A DNA stretch of 64,000 nt from Crocinitomicaceae bacterium (GCA_021325675.1 JAJTCM010000002.1:124001-188000), one strand, 5' to 3'. Shown: positions 16,718-25,734, counted from the first letter of the stretch. Made by a program: numbers and translations. Notes: generated by a model not told the origin, from the letters alone.

Positions 16718-17866
16718 TTAATTAGCAAACTGAACAACCGGCACGTTAACCTTCTTTTTCTTCCGTCTCCCTTTCCACACTAAAAAACCTGTAATTGGAA
16801 GGCTTGCGATCAATAAGCTAATGCAAAAAGCCAGGATTTTACCAGGCAAGCCCCAGATACTGCCGACGTGAATGTCGTAGTTCATCCGGAATAATTTATC
16901 CGCGTTGGAAAGATCATGGGAACGTCCCCACATGTGTTTCACGGAAACCTCTTCAAGTGTGTACTGGTCAAAATACCGGTAATCGGTTTTCCAGTAGGTC
17001 ATTGCATCCGGGTTGGCATTTGCAGCGATCACCGATTTTTTTGTTTCAGGCGGATGGACTTCAATCCAGTCGGCTTTCGGGTATTCACGGTTCATTTTTT
17101 CCCAAACTAAATCTAAAGCAGGTTTCGCGTGCAATTCTCTATTCTCAATTTTCCATTTTCCACTTGAAACAGGCTCAACATACTCCACCTGCGATTTTCC
17201 CCCGGAAATCAAAGCGTAATAGCCTTTGCTGAACCATTGAAAGCCCCAAACAAGGCCGGTAACCACAAAAACCAGCGCCAATACACAGATATAAAAACCT
17301 AAAACGCTGTGCAAATCGTAATTCCGGCGTTTCCAGCTGGCATTCCATTTTACTTTAAAGCGCTGTTTGCGGGCATTTTTGTTGCGCGGCCACCACAGGA
17401 TAATCCCCGAAATTATCATCACGAAAAACACCAAAGTAGCTGAAGCTACTATAGGCTGGCCGATTTTCTCAGGAAGCCACAGGTAAAAATGGCCGTCGAG
17501 AATAAAGCGGAAAAAGCCTGCATTTTCATCGCTGACCTGTAAAATCTTCCCGGAATACGGATTGAGGTAAATAATGTCGTAATAGCCTTCGCCGTAAAAA
17601 ATGGCTTTGGTTGCTTCGTCTTTTCTGGCATACAGCAAAGCATGCAAATGTTTTCCGGGAAGTTTCTTTTCGGCTATCGGGCGCAAAACGGAAGGTGGCA
17701 AAAAAGCTTTATTTTGGGCCTGCACAAAGCGATAAGGCTGCGTAACATCCTGGATTTCTTCCTGGAAAGTATAAATACAGCCCGTGATTGCAATGATAAA
17801 AACCAAAAGCCCGGACGTAAGTCCGAGCCAAAGGTGCAATTTATTGATTGTTTTCTTGAATGTCAT
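16718..17866 (-). CDS. PepSY-associated membrane protein (siderophore/iron utilisation)
   Basis: Inner-membrane protein of 382 residues with four main helices (about 15-35, 140-160, 190-215 and 345-368) and two periplasmic PepSY-type regions. Motifs seen: LWLGLTSGLLVFIIAITGC, HGRS-like WGRSHDLSNADKLFRMNYD, and DIHVGSIWGLPGKILAF. Such proteins act with siderophore receptors, probably reducing or releasing iron in the periplasm. Its ATG overlaps the stop of the upstream receptor (TGATG), so they are translationally coupled. A block around residues 228-240 (GKWKIENRE) is encoded by DNA that looks like a dispersed intergenic repeat; see findings. Confidence 0.85.
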   Translation of the reverse strand: MTFKKTINKLHLWLGLTSGLLVFIIAITGCIYTFQEEIQDVTQPYRFVQAQNKAFLPPSVLRPIAEKKLPGKHLHALLYARKDEATKAIFYGEGYYDIIYLNPYSGKILQVSDENAGFFRFILDGHFYLWLPEKIGQPIVASATLVFFVMIISGIILWWPRNKNARKQRFKVKWNASWKRRNYDLHSVLGFYICVLALVFVVTGLVWGFQWFSKGYYALISGGKSQVEYVEPVSSGKWKIENRELHAKPALDLVWEKMNREYPKADWIEVHPPETKKSVIAANANPDAMTYWKTDYRYFDQYTLEEVSVKHMWGRSHDLSNADKLFRMNYDIHVGSIWGLPGKILAFCISLLIASLPITGFLVWKGRRKKKKVNVPVVQFAN

Positions 17867-20238
17867 CAGAAATTGTAATTAATAGAAATACGGTAGTTTC
17901 TTGGCGCTTCTGTCTGCCAGTAATAAGCGCTCGTCCAGGAGTAGTAAGAACCGCTGTAGAGGTACTCATCCATGACATTGAATATATTTGCCGTAATTTT
18001 GAATTTATCCTTTTTCCAGAACAAGCCGGCATCCATTTTAAAGTAATCTTTCAGCACTTGTGGATTGTCTACGGCCATTTCCCAGTAAGTGGCACGGTCG
18101 ATTAAAGCTGTATAGCCCAGGTTTACCCCGAAACCGCTCAAAGCCCCTTTCTGGATTTCGTACCCGACCCAGGCATTTGCCGTGTGTTTGCAGAATCCCG
18201 GAACAACATCATCTACCCTGTAAGCTGTTACGCCATCAGCAACTTTGGTCACCCTGGAATCCGTATAAGCGTAGTTGGCAACAAGCGTTAAACCTTTTGT
18301 AATTGTACCCCTGAGGTCAAACTCAAGCCCCTGTGCTGTTTTTTGCCCCATCTCGATGCTCAGGCCCAAAGCAGGCGCACTGTTCGGATCTGCCGTCAGC
18401 TCATTGTTTTTTACGATATGGTAAAGTGAAAGCCCGCTCACCCATTTTCCGCCAAACCACTGTTTCTTAAAGCCGATTTCCATATTATTTCCCGTCAGCG
18501 GCTGCACTTTTTGTCCGTTGGCAAGTCTCCCGGTTTGCGGCAGGAAAGACTGGTCATATAAAGCGTAAACAGCGAATGTCTTGTGCAAATTGGCGCTCAA
18601 ACCGAAGCGCGGTGTAAAGTGGCTTGCACTGTCTGCTCCATAGTAAGCTTGTGAAAATACGGTATAACGTCCTGCAAGGGTCAAACGGAGCTTGTTATCA
18701 AAAAACCCGAGCTCATCCTGTGCATAAAGCGAAGAATAAGTCTGGTCCTGGTAAGAACCGGCAGCGTATGCCCGCTCTTCCAATGGTTTGGAACGATCGA
18801 AATCAGGAAAACCGTTTGCGCTTGCAAGGTTCGGGTTTTTCGGATCAAATTTGGCACCTGCGCTATCCAGGTCAAAGCTTTGGCCCCAGTCAGCGATATA
18901 ATTTTTGCGGGATACGTCAATTCCACCCAGGAAACGATGACGAACAGGACCGGTAACAAAATCCCCGTTGATGAACATTTGTGCCATGGTCATTTTGCTG
19001 CGTGCATCCCACAAACCGATGTTACGGATCATTTTACCTGTAGAATCAATGCTGTGAGGCCACATGGAGCTTCCAACCTGGTCATAAAGAAACTGCCCGA
19101 GCTGTGCCGTGAAATTCCATTTTTTACTGAGCTCGTGGTTCAGGTTCAGGTAGACGCTGTGATCATTGATCTTCGTACCCGGTGTTCCGGCCGGAAGGCT
19201 TGTGAAGCCGACAGGAAGCGTTGCGTAACCATCCGGTGAAAAGACATAAAATGAACCGACATTGCTCATATCGGCACGCTGATACGTATATTCCATCGTC
19301 AGTTTCGTTTTGTCGTCCACCTGCCAGGAAATTACCGGGGCAATCACGTAACGGTCATTGTATTCGTTTTGACGGTGTGCTTTTTTGTTTTGTGCAGCAA
19401 GGTTTAAACGGTAAAGAAGCGTTCCTTTTTTGTTCAGCTTTCCATCCAGGTCAAGCGTTGAGCGATAAAGATCAAAGCTTCCGAGCGTAAAGGACGCCTC
19501 GCCTTTGTTACGGCCTGTCGGCTTTTTGGTAACCACATTGTACAAACCGCTCGGATCGCCGCTTGAGAGCATGAAACCGGCCGGGCCTTTTACAAATTCA
19601 ATGTTTTCCACGAAGCTCATATCTTCCGTGAGCGGCCCCCAATAAGAGTTCACCACATTGAAACCGTTGCGAAAAGCCTGTACCTGGGACCCTCTGGCGC
19701 TGATATTGGCATACAGGTCGCCCCAATGCTCGGAGCGGACAGCGCCGCTGACATTGCGCACAACACCATCGCTCATGCTGATCACCTGCTGGTCGCGCAG
19801 CACATCACCTGTAATCACCTGGATGTTTTGCGGAATTTCCAGCAAAGGCATGCTCAGGCGAAGACTGGATGAAGGATCATCTTCCGTATATTTTGTTGAA
19901 CTGGCCGAAATTACCACTTCGTGCAGCTCCAGGGCGTTTTCCCGGAGAACGAAATCCAGGGTCAGGCTCGCTCCTTCTTTCACATCAAGTACCTGTTCTT
20001 TCGTTTCCAGGCCGATGAATGAAGCAACAATTACATGCATTCCCGGCTGTACATTTTTGATCAGGTACTCCCCGTTTTTATCTGTGATGGAACCTTTATT
20101 GCTCCCTTTGATGAATATTTTGATAAATTCTGCGGGCTGGCCGTCAGATGTTTTTACCAAACCTTTAATAGTTGCCTGGGCCATTGCTGTTCCGGTAAAG
20201 AACATGAGTAAAAGCAACAATTTGATTTTCTGGTTCAT
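17866..20238 (-). CDS. TonB-dependent siderophore receptor
   Basis: Outer-membrane receptor of 790 residues for a ferric siderophore. The start at 20238 (MNQKIKLLLLLMFFTGTAMAQ) is chosen because it gives a clean signal peptide; the frame is open 14 codons further up. After it come a carboxypeptidase-like beta domain (about 23-105), a plug with LEIPQNIQVITGDVLRDQQ, NVSGAVRSEHWGD, ISARGSQVQAFRNGF and VKGPAGFMLSSGDPSGLYN (the pattern of the FhuE/FpvA-type class), then the barrel ending in YRISINYNF. It is coupled to the PepSY gene by a TGATG overlap. A 17-bp palindrome 52 bases upstream suggests metal-dependent repression. Confidence 0.92.
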   Translation of the reverse strand: MNQKIKLLLLLMFFTGTAMAQATIKGLVKTSDGQPAEFIKIFIKGSNKGSITDKNGEYLIKNVQPGMHVIVASFIGLETKEQVLDVKEGASLTLDFVLRENALELHEVVISASSTKYTEDDPSSSLRLSMPLLEIPQNIQVITGDVLRDQQVISMSDGVVRNVSGAVRSEHWGDLYANISARGSQVQAFRNGFNVVNSYWGPLTEDMSFVENIEFVKGPAGFMLSSGDPSGLYNVVTKKPTGRNKGEASFTLGSFDLYRSTLDLDGKLNKKGTLLYRLNLAAQNKKAHRQNEYNDRYVIAPVISWQVDDKTKLTMEYTYQRADMSNVGSFYVFSPDGYATLPVGFTSLPAGTPGTKINDHSVYLNLNHELSKKWNFTAQLGQFLYDQVGSSMWPHSIDSTGKMIRNIGLWDARSKMTMAQMFINGDFVTGPVRHRFLGGIDVSRKNYIADWGQSFDLDSAGAKFDPKNPNLASANGFPDFDRSKPLEERAYAAGSYQDQTYSSLYAQDELGFFDNKLRLTLAGRYTVFSQAYYGADSASHFTPRFGLSANLHKTFAVYALYDQSFLPQTGRLANGQKVQPLTGNNMEIGFKKQWFGGKWVSGLSLYHIVKNNELTADPNSAPALGLSIEMGQKTAQGLEFDLRGTITKGLTLVANYAYTDSRVTKVADGVTAYRVDDVVPGFCKHTANAWVGYEIQKGALSGFGVNLGYTALIDRATYWEMAVDNPQVLKDYFKMDAGLFWKKDKFKITANIFNVMDEYLYSGSYYSWTSAYYWQTEAPRNYRISINYNF

Positions 20239-20289
20239 AATGCTTGTTTTATATTTAAAATGAAATTTTTCAGGGCACAAAACTACTTA

Positions 20290-20306
20290 TTTAGAATTAT
20301 TCTAAA
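20290..20306 (-). promoter_or_regulatory. Palindromic operator, Fur/DtxR-like
   Basis: TTTAGAATTATTCTAAA is a perfect 8-1-8 inverted repeat, 52 bases upstream of the receptor ATG. Its size and AT-rich form fit iron-type repressor sites. Which regulator binds is not known from the sequence. Confidence 0.6.
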
Positions 20307-20397
20307 CAATACCCTAAAACAGGTATTTCGACAAATGGCCACGATTAGCTTTCCAATTATACCACGGATTTAACAAGGAAGAAGGCGCATTTTTTCG

Positions 20398-20405
20398 TAA
20401 CTTTG
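20398..20405 (+). promoter_or_regulatory. -7 box TAACTTTG of the mbnP/mbnH-like pair
   Basis: TAACTTTG fits TAnnTTTG and lies 35 bases upstream of the ATG at 20441. No good -33 TTG was found. Confidence 0.5.
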
Positions 20406-20440
20406 CAGTACTTTTTTGACACTTGAAACGTTATAAGTAC

Positions 20441-21187
20441 ATGAAATACAAATTATTGATTTTATCTGCGCTGCCATTGCTCCTCTTTTTTTCCTGTAAG
20501 AAGGACAAACCTGAAGATCCGGTAGAAGAGCCAAAAGAAATTCAGATGGACCTTGTTCCCTACTTTGGTTCACAGCAGCTTTACCTGGATTCAGTGTATA
20601 CGACAGATGAAAATTACCTCATCCAGTTCCAGGAAGTGCGTTTGTATATGAGCAATTTTGCCCACGAAGGAAGGATTCTGCCTGATGTTGCCCTGTTTAA
20701 TTTAAGGCAAACGCAGCATGCTTTCCTGAAAACACAGGCTGATGCAGGCGACTTTACATCCATAAATGCTTATTTAGGAATTGATTCGCTGCGCAACCAC
20801 GCCGATCCGTCTTCTTTTCCGACAACAAGCCCGCTTAATGTCATGAATGCCAACGACATGCATTGGGGATGGAACCCGGGCTATATTTTCATGTACATTG
20901 ATGCGAAAATCGACACTATCCCGGATGCAACGGTAAACCTTGACCATTTTCTAAGCTTCCACATCGGGAAAGACCAGTTTAAGCAGAATTTATTTTTCAG
21001 CAACGTTCCGTGGACCGCTGTTTCAGGAACACTTTCCAAAGCGACACTTAAGCTCGATTTGAAGCAATTTTTATATGCTCCCTATATCCTTGACCTGAAG
21101 GGGGAAAATATTTCTCATACCGGCCCCGGGCAGGATGACCTGAGCCTGCGCCTGATCCGGAATTTTGCTAACGCCCTGCATTTTTAA
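20441..21187 (+). CDS. MbnP-like lipoprotein
   Basis: A 248-residue lipoprotein (lipobox LLLLFFSC, lipidated Cys19). It contains QEVRLYMSNF, VALFNLRQTQHAFLK and MHWGWNPGYIFM. The last is the tryptophan-bearing signature of MbnP-type proteins, which bind copper through an oxidatively modified tryptophan (kynurenine) made by a partner dihaem enzyme. That partner type is encoded three bases downstream. The start at 20441 is preferred over an ATG 18 bases upstream because it puts the signal peptide at the N-terminus. No methanobactin precursor was seen, so this is probably the widespread stand-alone pair with a role in copper or metal handling. Confidence 0.8.
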   Translation: MKYKLLILSALPLLLFFSCKKDKPEDPVEEPKEIQMDLVPYFGSQQLYLDSVYTTDENYLIQFQEVRLYMSNFAHEGRILPDVALFNLRQTQHAFLKTQADAGDFTSINAYLGIDSLRNHADPSSFPTTSPLNVMNANDMHWGWNPGYIFMYIDAKIDTIPDATVNLDHFLSFHIGKDQFKQNLFFSNVPWTAVSGTLSKATLKLDLKQFLYAPYILDLKGENISHTGPGQDDLSLRLIRNFANALHF

Positions 21188-21190
21188 ACA

Positions 21191-22267
21191 ATGAAATACA
21201 TCCTGCTTTTCGCAGCCATCATCATTGGGCTTTGGGCTTGTAAAAAAGACAAAGCTGTTTTCGAGCCGACGCCTTATGAGCTGGAAATCCCCAACCATTT
21301 CCCGCAAATGATTATCCCCGCGGATAACCCGATGACGCTTGAAGGCGTTGAGCTGGGGAGAAAATTGTTTTATGACACGCGCCTGAGCCTTGACAATTCG
21401 ATTTCCTGCGCTTCGTGCCACGATCAGCAGTATGCATTCACTGACCCGAAGCAATTTTCGCTTGGGGTTGGCGATTCCGTTGGCACACGCAATTCAATGG
21501 CTCTGGTGAACCTTGGCTGGCAGCAGTTTTTCTTTTGGGATGGCCGCGCCAAAACACTCGAAGAGCAAATCCTCGGACCTGTTCCCAACCCGGTTGAAAT
21601 GCACCTGAACTGGGACAAAGCTGTCATCAAAGTAGGAGAATCACAATTTTACCGCAATGAATTCTTCCGTGTTTTCGGGACACGTGAAATCACGAAAGAA
21701 GATGTTGCCAAAGCCATCGCCCAGTTCCTGCGTACCCTGATTTCCGGAACGTCCAAATACGACGTCATTTACAAGCAGGAAAACGGCTTTACCTTAACCA
21801 GCAAGGAACAAGCCATCTGGAACGAGGTAACCAACGAGGAAAAAGCAGGCTACGACTTGTTCAAAAGCCTCAATGGGGCCGATTGTTTCCATTGCCACAA
21901 CGGGGCGCTCATGCAGGTGCAGAAATACAGCAACAATGGACTGGATGCCGTTGCAACAGACCTCGGACGAGAAGCCGTTTCCGGCTCTAGCGCCGACCGC
22001 GGGAAGTTTAAGGTGCCTACCCTGCGAAACATTGCCCTCACTGCGCCTTACATGCATGACGGCCGTTTTGCTACGCTGGATGAAGTGATCGAGCATTATT
22101 CGAGCGGCGTCCACCAATCCCCAACGATCGACCCGCTTATCGAGTATGCTTTCCAGGGCGGTGTACAACTGGATGCCGAACAAAAACAACTGCTGAAAGC
22201 TTTCCTAAATACGCTCACAGATTATGAGTTTATTTCTAACCCGAAATTCTCAAAGCCCCAGGAATAG
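21191..22267 (+). CDS. Dihaem cytochrome c peroxidase / MbnH-like enzyme
   Basis: MauG/CcpA superfamily protein of 358 residues with two c-type haem sites: CASCH at residues 73-77 and CFHCH at 232-236. LGRKLFYDTRLS and NIALTAPYMHDGRFATLDEVIEHY are typical of the family. The N-terminus is a lipobox (LWAC, Cys17), so it is periplasmic and lipid-anchored. It follows the MbnP-like gene by three bases. From that pairing it probably modifies the neighbour's tryptophan rather than simply detoxifying peroxide. Classical peroxidase activity remains possible. Confidence 0.88.
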   Translation: MKYILLFAAIIIGLWACKKDKAVFEPTPYELEIPNHFPQMIIPADNPMTLEGVELGRKLFYDTRLSLDNSISCASCHDQQYAFTDPKQFSLGVGDSVGTRNSMALVNLGWQQFFFWDGRAKTLEEQILGPVPNPVEMHLNWDKAVIKVGESQFYRNEFFRVFGTREITKEDVAKAIAQFLRTLISGTSKYDVIYKQENGFTLTSKEQAIWNEVTNEEKAGYDLFKSLNGADCFHCHNGALMQVQKYSNNGLDAVATDLGREAVSGSSADRGKFKVPTLRNIALTAPYMHDGRFATLDEVIEHYSSGVHQSPTIDPLIEYAFQGGVQLDAEQKQLLKAFLNTLTDYEFISNPKFSKPQE

Positions 22268-22503
22268 AGTGGTTTTATTTTTGAACCCATCTGAGATTTA
22301 TTTACTGAAAGGGTATAAGGTAATTTACCAGAACTTCATGTTCTTTTCCCGGCACGTCTAAGGGCTTCTTCTATGCCTAATATGGTTCATAAAAACGATG
22401 TGCTCTTTGTTGGTTAAATCCCCCACCATATTACTATTCTTACACAGAAAAACTATTTTTTGAATAAAAATCACCGTGGATTTATGGAAATACATTTTTT
22501 TCC

Positions 22504-22511
22504 TATCTTTG
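22504..22511 (+). promoter_or_regulatory. -7 box TATCTTTG before the 32-residue peptide gene
   Basis: TATCTTTG matches TAnnTTTG, with 17 bases between the box and the ATG at 22529. It supports real transcription of the small gene. Confidence 0.5.
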
Positions 22512-22528
22512 ACAAAAAAATTAGTATT

Positions 22529-22627
22529 ATGTCTGATAACTATTTCGATGAATCAACAGCAGCTGCAGGTTTTATCTACACGATTGTCGCTATTGCAATT
22601 ATTGCATCTGTTTTGATCTGGGGATAA
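22529..22627 (+). CDS. 32-residue single-helix membrane peptide
   Basis: An open frame of 33 codons. The product has a polar acidic N-terminus (MSDNYFDEST) and one hydrophobic helix (AAAGFIYTIVAIAIIASVLI) ending in WG. A consensus-like promoter box stands 17 bases upstream. The 415-base gap between the MbnH-like gene and the GH3 gene has no other gene. The peptide could be a small subunit or regulator of a membrane complex. I do not recognise a family. The GH3 gene begins 55 bases later and may share the transcript. Confidence 0.5.
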   Translation: MSDNYFDESTAAAGFIYTIVAIAIIASVLIWG

Positions 22628-22682
22628 TTCTCCGGATTTGGGTTAAAACCCTTTATTTTTAAGGATTTTACTACTACCATAT

Positions 22683-24191
22683 ATGCCTTTCAACTCGATC
22701 TTTGCCTGGATGATGAAAAAACGGATACATCAGATTGATTTATTCCGGAAATATCCCCTTGAGGTACAGCACGAAATTTTCCTGGGCCTGATTGCGCAGG
22801 CTGAAAATACCGAGTTTGGCAAAAAACATCATTTTAACGAAATTACCAATTACGCTGAATTTAAACAGCGCATTCCCCTCCATACTTATGAAAGCCTGAA
22901 ACCGCTGATCGACCGCGTTATTGCCGGTGAAGAACAGGTTTTGTGGCCGACGGAAACCAAATGGTTCGCTAAATCTTCCGGCACAACTTCTGAGCGGAGC
23001 AAGTTTATCCCGGTGAGCAAAGAATCCCTGTTCGACTGCCATTACAAAGGCGGAAAAGACCTGCTGGCGCTTTATTACGAGAATTTCCCGGACCGGAAAC
23101 TGTACAACGGCAAACATTTGATCGTGGGCGGAAGTGCGCAGGTCAACCCGATTGATATCGATTCCTATTTCGGCGATTTATCAGCTATCATTGTGAAAAA
23201 CCTGCCATGGTGGGCAGAAATCCGGCGCACGCCTTCGATGGAAATTGCGCTGATGTCGGAATGGGAAGAAAAACTTGAAAAAATGGCCCGCGAAACCATG
23301 CAGGAAGATGTGTATATCCTTGCAGGTGTTCCGAGCTGGTCTTATGTTTTACTGCAAAAAGTCCTTGAGCTCAGCGGTAAATCCAATATTAAAGAAGTTT
23401 GGCCCAACCTGGAGCTTTTTCTCCATGGCGGTGTCAATTTCGAGCCTTACCGCCAGTCCTTTGAAAAACTGATCCCTTCCGATGAAATGCATTACGTAGA
23501 AACCTACAACGCCTCGGAGGGCTTCTTTGGGATCCAGGATGTGCCCAACTCTAAGGAATTGCTGCTGATGCTGGATTACGGCATTTTTTATGAATTCATC
23601 CCGATGTCCCAATACAAAGGCGTGGACTCACAAACGGTGATCGACCTGGGCGAAGTGAAAACCGGCGTAAATTACGCAATTGTAATCAGTACAAACGGGG
23701 GCTTGTGGCGCTATATTCTCGGCGATACGATACAGTTTACCTCCACGCTGCCATTCCGTTTTAAAATTACCGGCCGCACCCGCTCTTTCATCAATGTTTT
23801 CGGGGAAGAAGTAATTGTTGAAAACGCCGAGCGGGCCTTATCCAGCGCCTGCCTGCAAACCGGTGCAGCGGTCCACGATTTTACGGCCGGCCCCGTGTAT
23901 CTCGCTGAAGGACAAAAAGGCCGTCACGAATGGATTATTGAATTTCTGCAGCAACCGCTTGATCACACGGAATTCGAGCGGATCCTGGACTCGGAGCTGC
24001 GCATCATCAACTCGGATTACGACGCAAAACGCCAGAAAGACCTCTTATTGGAGAACCTCGAAGTGAAAATAGCGAAAAACGGCACGTTTGATGCATGGTT
24101 AAAGTCCAAGGGGAAACTGGGAGGCCAGCATAAAATTCCCCGCCTGTCAAACGACCGGGCAATTTTAGAAGAAATATACCGTTTTTGTTAA
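22683..24191 (+). CDS. GH3 auxin-responsive-promoter family protein
   Basis: A 502-residue adenylate-forming enzyme of the GH3 fold. Seen in it are WFAKSSGTTSERSKFIPVS near residues 98-116 (the ATP phosphate loop), YNASEGFFGIQD near 275 and GLWRYILGDTIQFT near 340, and a C-terminal lid domain with ITGRTRSFINVFGEEVI. GH3 enzymes link carboxylic acids to amines through acyl-adenylates. The bacterial members have no firmly known substrate. The next gene starts on the base after its stop, so the two are one operon. There is no signal peptide and it is cytoplasmic. Confidence 0.9.
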   Translation: MPFNSIFAWMMKKRIHQIDLFRKYPLEVQHEIFLGLIAQAENTEFGKKHHFNEITNYAEFKQRIPLHTYESLKPLIDRVIAGEEQVLWPTETKWFAKSSGTTSERSKFIPVSKESLFDCHYKGGKDLLALYYENFPDRKLYNGKHLIVGGSAQVNPIDIDSYFGDLSAIIVKNLPWWAEIRRTPSMEIALMSEWEEKLEKMARETMQEDVYILAGVPSWSYVLLQKVLELSGKSNIKEVWPNLELFLHGGVNFEPYRQSFEKLIPSDEMHYVETYNASEGFFGIQDVPNSKELLLMLDYGIFYEFIPMSQYKGVDSQTVIDLGEVKTGVNYAIVISTNGGLWRYILGDTIQFTSTLPFRFKITGRTRSFINVFGEEVIVENAERALSSACLQTGAAVHDFTAGPVYLAEGQKGRHEWIIEFLQQPLDHTEFERILDSELRIINSDYDAKRQKDLLLENLEVKIAKNGTFDAWLKSKGKLGGQHKIPRLSNDRAILEEIYRFC

Positions 24192-25001
24192 ATGCGAATT
24201 GTGCTTTATACTGTCTTTTTTCTCGCGGCTTTCCGGGCTGCAGGACAAGATAGCATCGCCTGGACAAAAGACTTTGAATTGCCGGTTTCATCCAATGCGG
24301 GCTGGGCGATCGACAATTTTAACCAGGTGTATATCGCGGAAAAAGACCATCTGACGAAAATCGACCCGAAAGGCAAGCAGCTTTTTGAGCAGAGCCTTAA
24401 GAAATACGGACAAATCAAAACAATCGACGCACGCAACCCGCTGAAAATACTGATCTTTTCCGAACAGCAGCAAAGCATTTTCTACCTTGACAATACCCTG
24501 AGCAAGCAGGAAAATGACATCGACCTGAGCGAATTCGACCTGAGCTATGTTACCATGGTTTCTGGATCAAGCCAAATGGATAAAATCTGGACTTTTGACC
24601 AGGATAATTCCAAAATCAAGCTGTTAAGCCAAAACAAAGCGCAGATTATCCAGCTCGAAAACACAGCGGGCATATTGGAAATGAAGCACATTCGCCAGTT
24701 TTTTGAGCAAAGCGACCGCCTTTTTGTTATTGATTCGCTGAAAGGCGTTTACCAGTTTGACATTTACGGGACACTCATCCAGTTTTTACCGGAGGAAAAT
24801 ATCATCTGGGCGGCTGTAAGCGGGGAATATCTTTACTTATTAAAGAACAATAAGATCGAGATCCTCAACCTGGCGACACTCAATAAAAAAACAATTTCTT
24901 TGCCTTTGGAAGAAAAAATAAGCGAATTTGCGGTCAACCAAAACACGATTTTTTTCCGCACGCCGGACAAATTGCACAAGTTCAGCATCAGCCCGTTTTA
25001 G
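24192..25001 (+). CDS. Secreted propeller-like protein, unknown function
   Basis: A 269-residue product with a signal peptide (MRIVLYTVFFLAAFRAAGQ). It is made of repeating strands like NFNQVYIAEKDHLTKIDPKG and LKNNKIEILNLATLNKKTI, the look of a beta-propeller. There is no cysteine or metal motif. It starts immediately after the GH3 stop (TAA-ATG). In Bacteroidota such small propeller proteins often sit in envelope operons, but no function can be read. I do not recognise a specific family. Confidence 0.75.
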   Translation: MRIVLYTVFFLAAFRAAGQDSIAWTKDFELPVSSNAGWAIDNFNQVYIAEKDHLTKIDPKGKQLFEQSLKKYGQIKTIDARNPLKILIFSEQQQSIFYLDNTLSKQENDIDLSEFDLSYVTMVSGSSQMDKIWTFDQDNSKIKLLSQNKAQIIQLENTAGILEMKHIRQFFEQSDRLFVIDSLKGVYQFDIYGTLIQFLPEENIIWAAVSGEYLYLLKNNKIEILNLATLNKKTISLPLEEKISEFAVNQNTIFFRTPDKLHKFSISPF

Positions 25002-25114
25002 GCGGATTTTCTGTGATCTGCCCAGGATTTCAAAAAGCCCATATTTTTTTAAACAATTTGACCTCAGAACTGGGATTATTTGTAATTTAGTGACTTCAAT
25101 TTAACTAGAAGACT

Positions 25115-25729
25115 ATGCACATTGCGGTAGCCGGAAATATCGGAGCGGGGAAAACGACTTTAACCCAATTGTTAGCGAAACACTACGGTTGGGAAACTCA
25201 TTTTGAAGACGTTGAGCTCAACCCATACCTGAATGATTTTTACGAAGACATGCAGCGCTGGTCGTTTAACCTTCAAATTTATTACCTGAACAGCCGCTTT
25301 ACGCAAATCCAGGAAATCAAGGAAGCTAATAAAAATGTGATCCAGGACCGTACGATCTATGAAGACGCCTTCATTTTCGCGCCAAACCTGCACTCCATGG
25401 GCTTAATGACAACCCGTGATTTTGAAAACTATTTTTCGCTCTTCAACTTAATTGAATCTTTTGTGTCCGCACCGGATTTGTTGATTTACCTCCGCGCAAG
25501 CGTTCCGACCCTCGTAAACCACATTCAGAAGCGCGGCCGCGAATACGAGGAAAGTATCCGCCTGGATTACCTCAAGCGTCTCAACGAGCGTTACGAAGCC
25601 TGGGTTTCGACTTACGACAAAGGCAAGCTTATCATTATCGACATCGACAACAATAATTTCACAACGAACAAAGAGGATTTAGGTACGATCATCAGCATGA
25701 TTGACGCCGAGATCAACGGGTTGTTCTGA
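25115..25729 (+). CDS. Deoxynucleoside kinase
   Basis: Phosphorylates deoxynucleosides (deoxyadenosine/deoxyguanosine or broader) for dNTP salvage. The 204-residue product has the P-loop GNIGAGKTT at residues 7-15, the substrate segment QDRTIYEDAFIFA in the position of the family's DRS-type motif, and the arginine-rich lid IQKRGREYEESIRLDYLKRL. The length is normal for the dCK/dGK family. It has its own gap upstream (113 bases) and is convergent with eno. The nucleoside preference cannot be decided. Confidence 0.9.
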   Translation: MHIAVAGNIGAGKTTLTQLLAKHYGWETHFEDVELNPYLNDFYEDMQRWSFNLQIYYLNSRFTQIQEIKEANKNVIQDRTIYEDAFIFAPNLHSMGLMTTRDFENYFSLFNLIESFVSAPDLLIYLRASVPTLVNHIQKRGREYEESIRLDYLKRLNERYEAWVSTYDKGKLIIIDIDNNNFTTNKEDLGTIISMIDAEINGLF

Positions 25730-25734
25730 TTGAT

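Noticed and set aside
22330-22400. Minus-strand text translating to GIEEALRRAGK and, after a frameshift, EHEVLVNY, like the end of an alpha/beta hydrolase
   Set aside because: Too short, needs a frameshift, and upstream text does not continue the similarity. A decayed gene is possible but cannot be supported.
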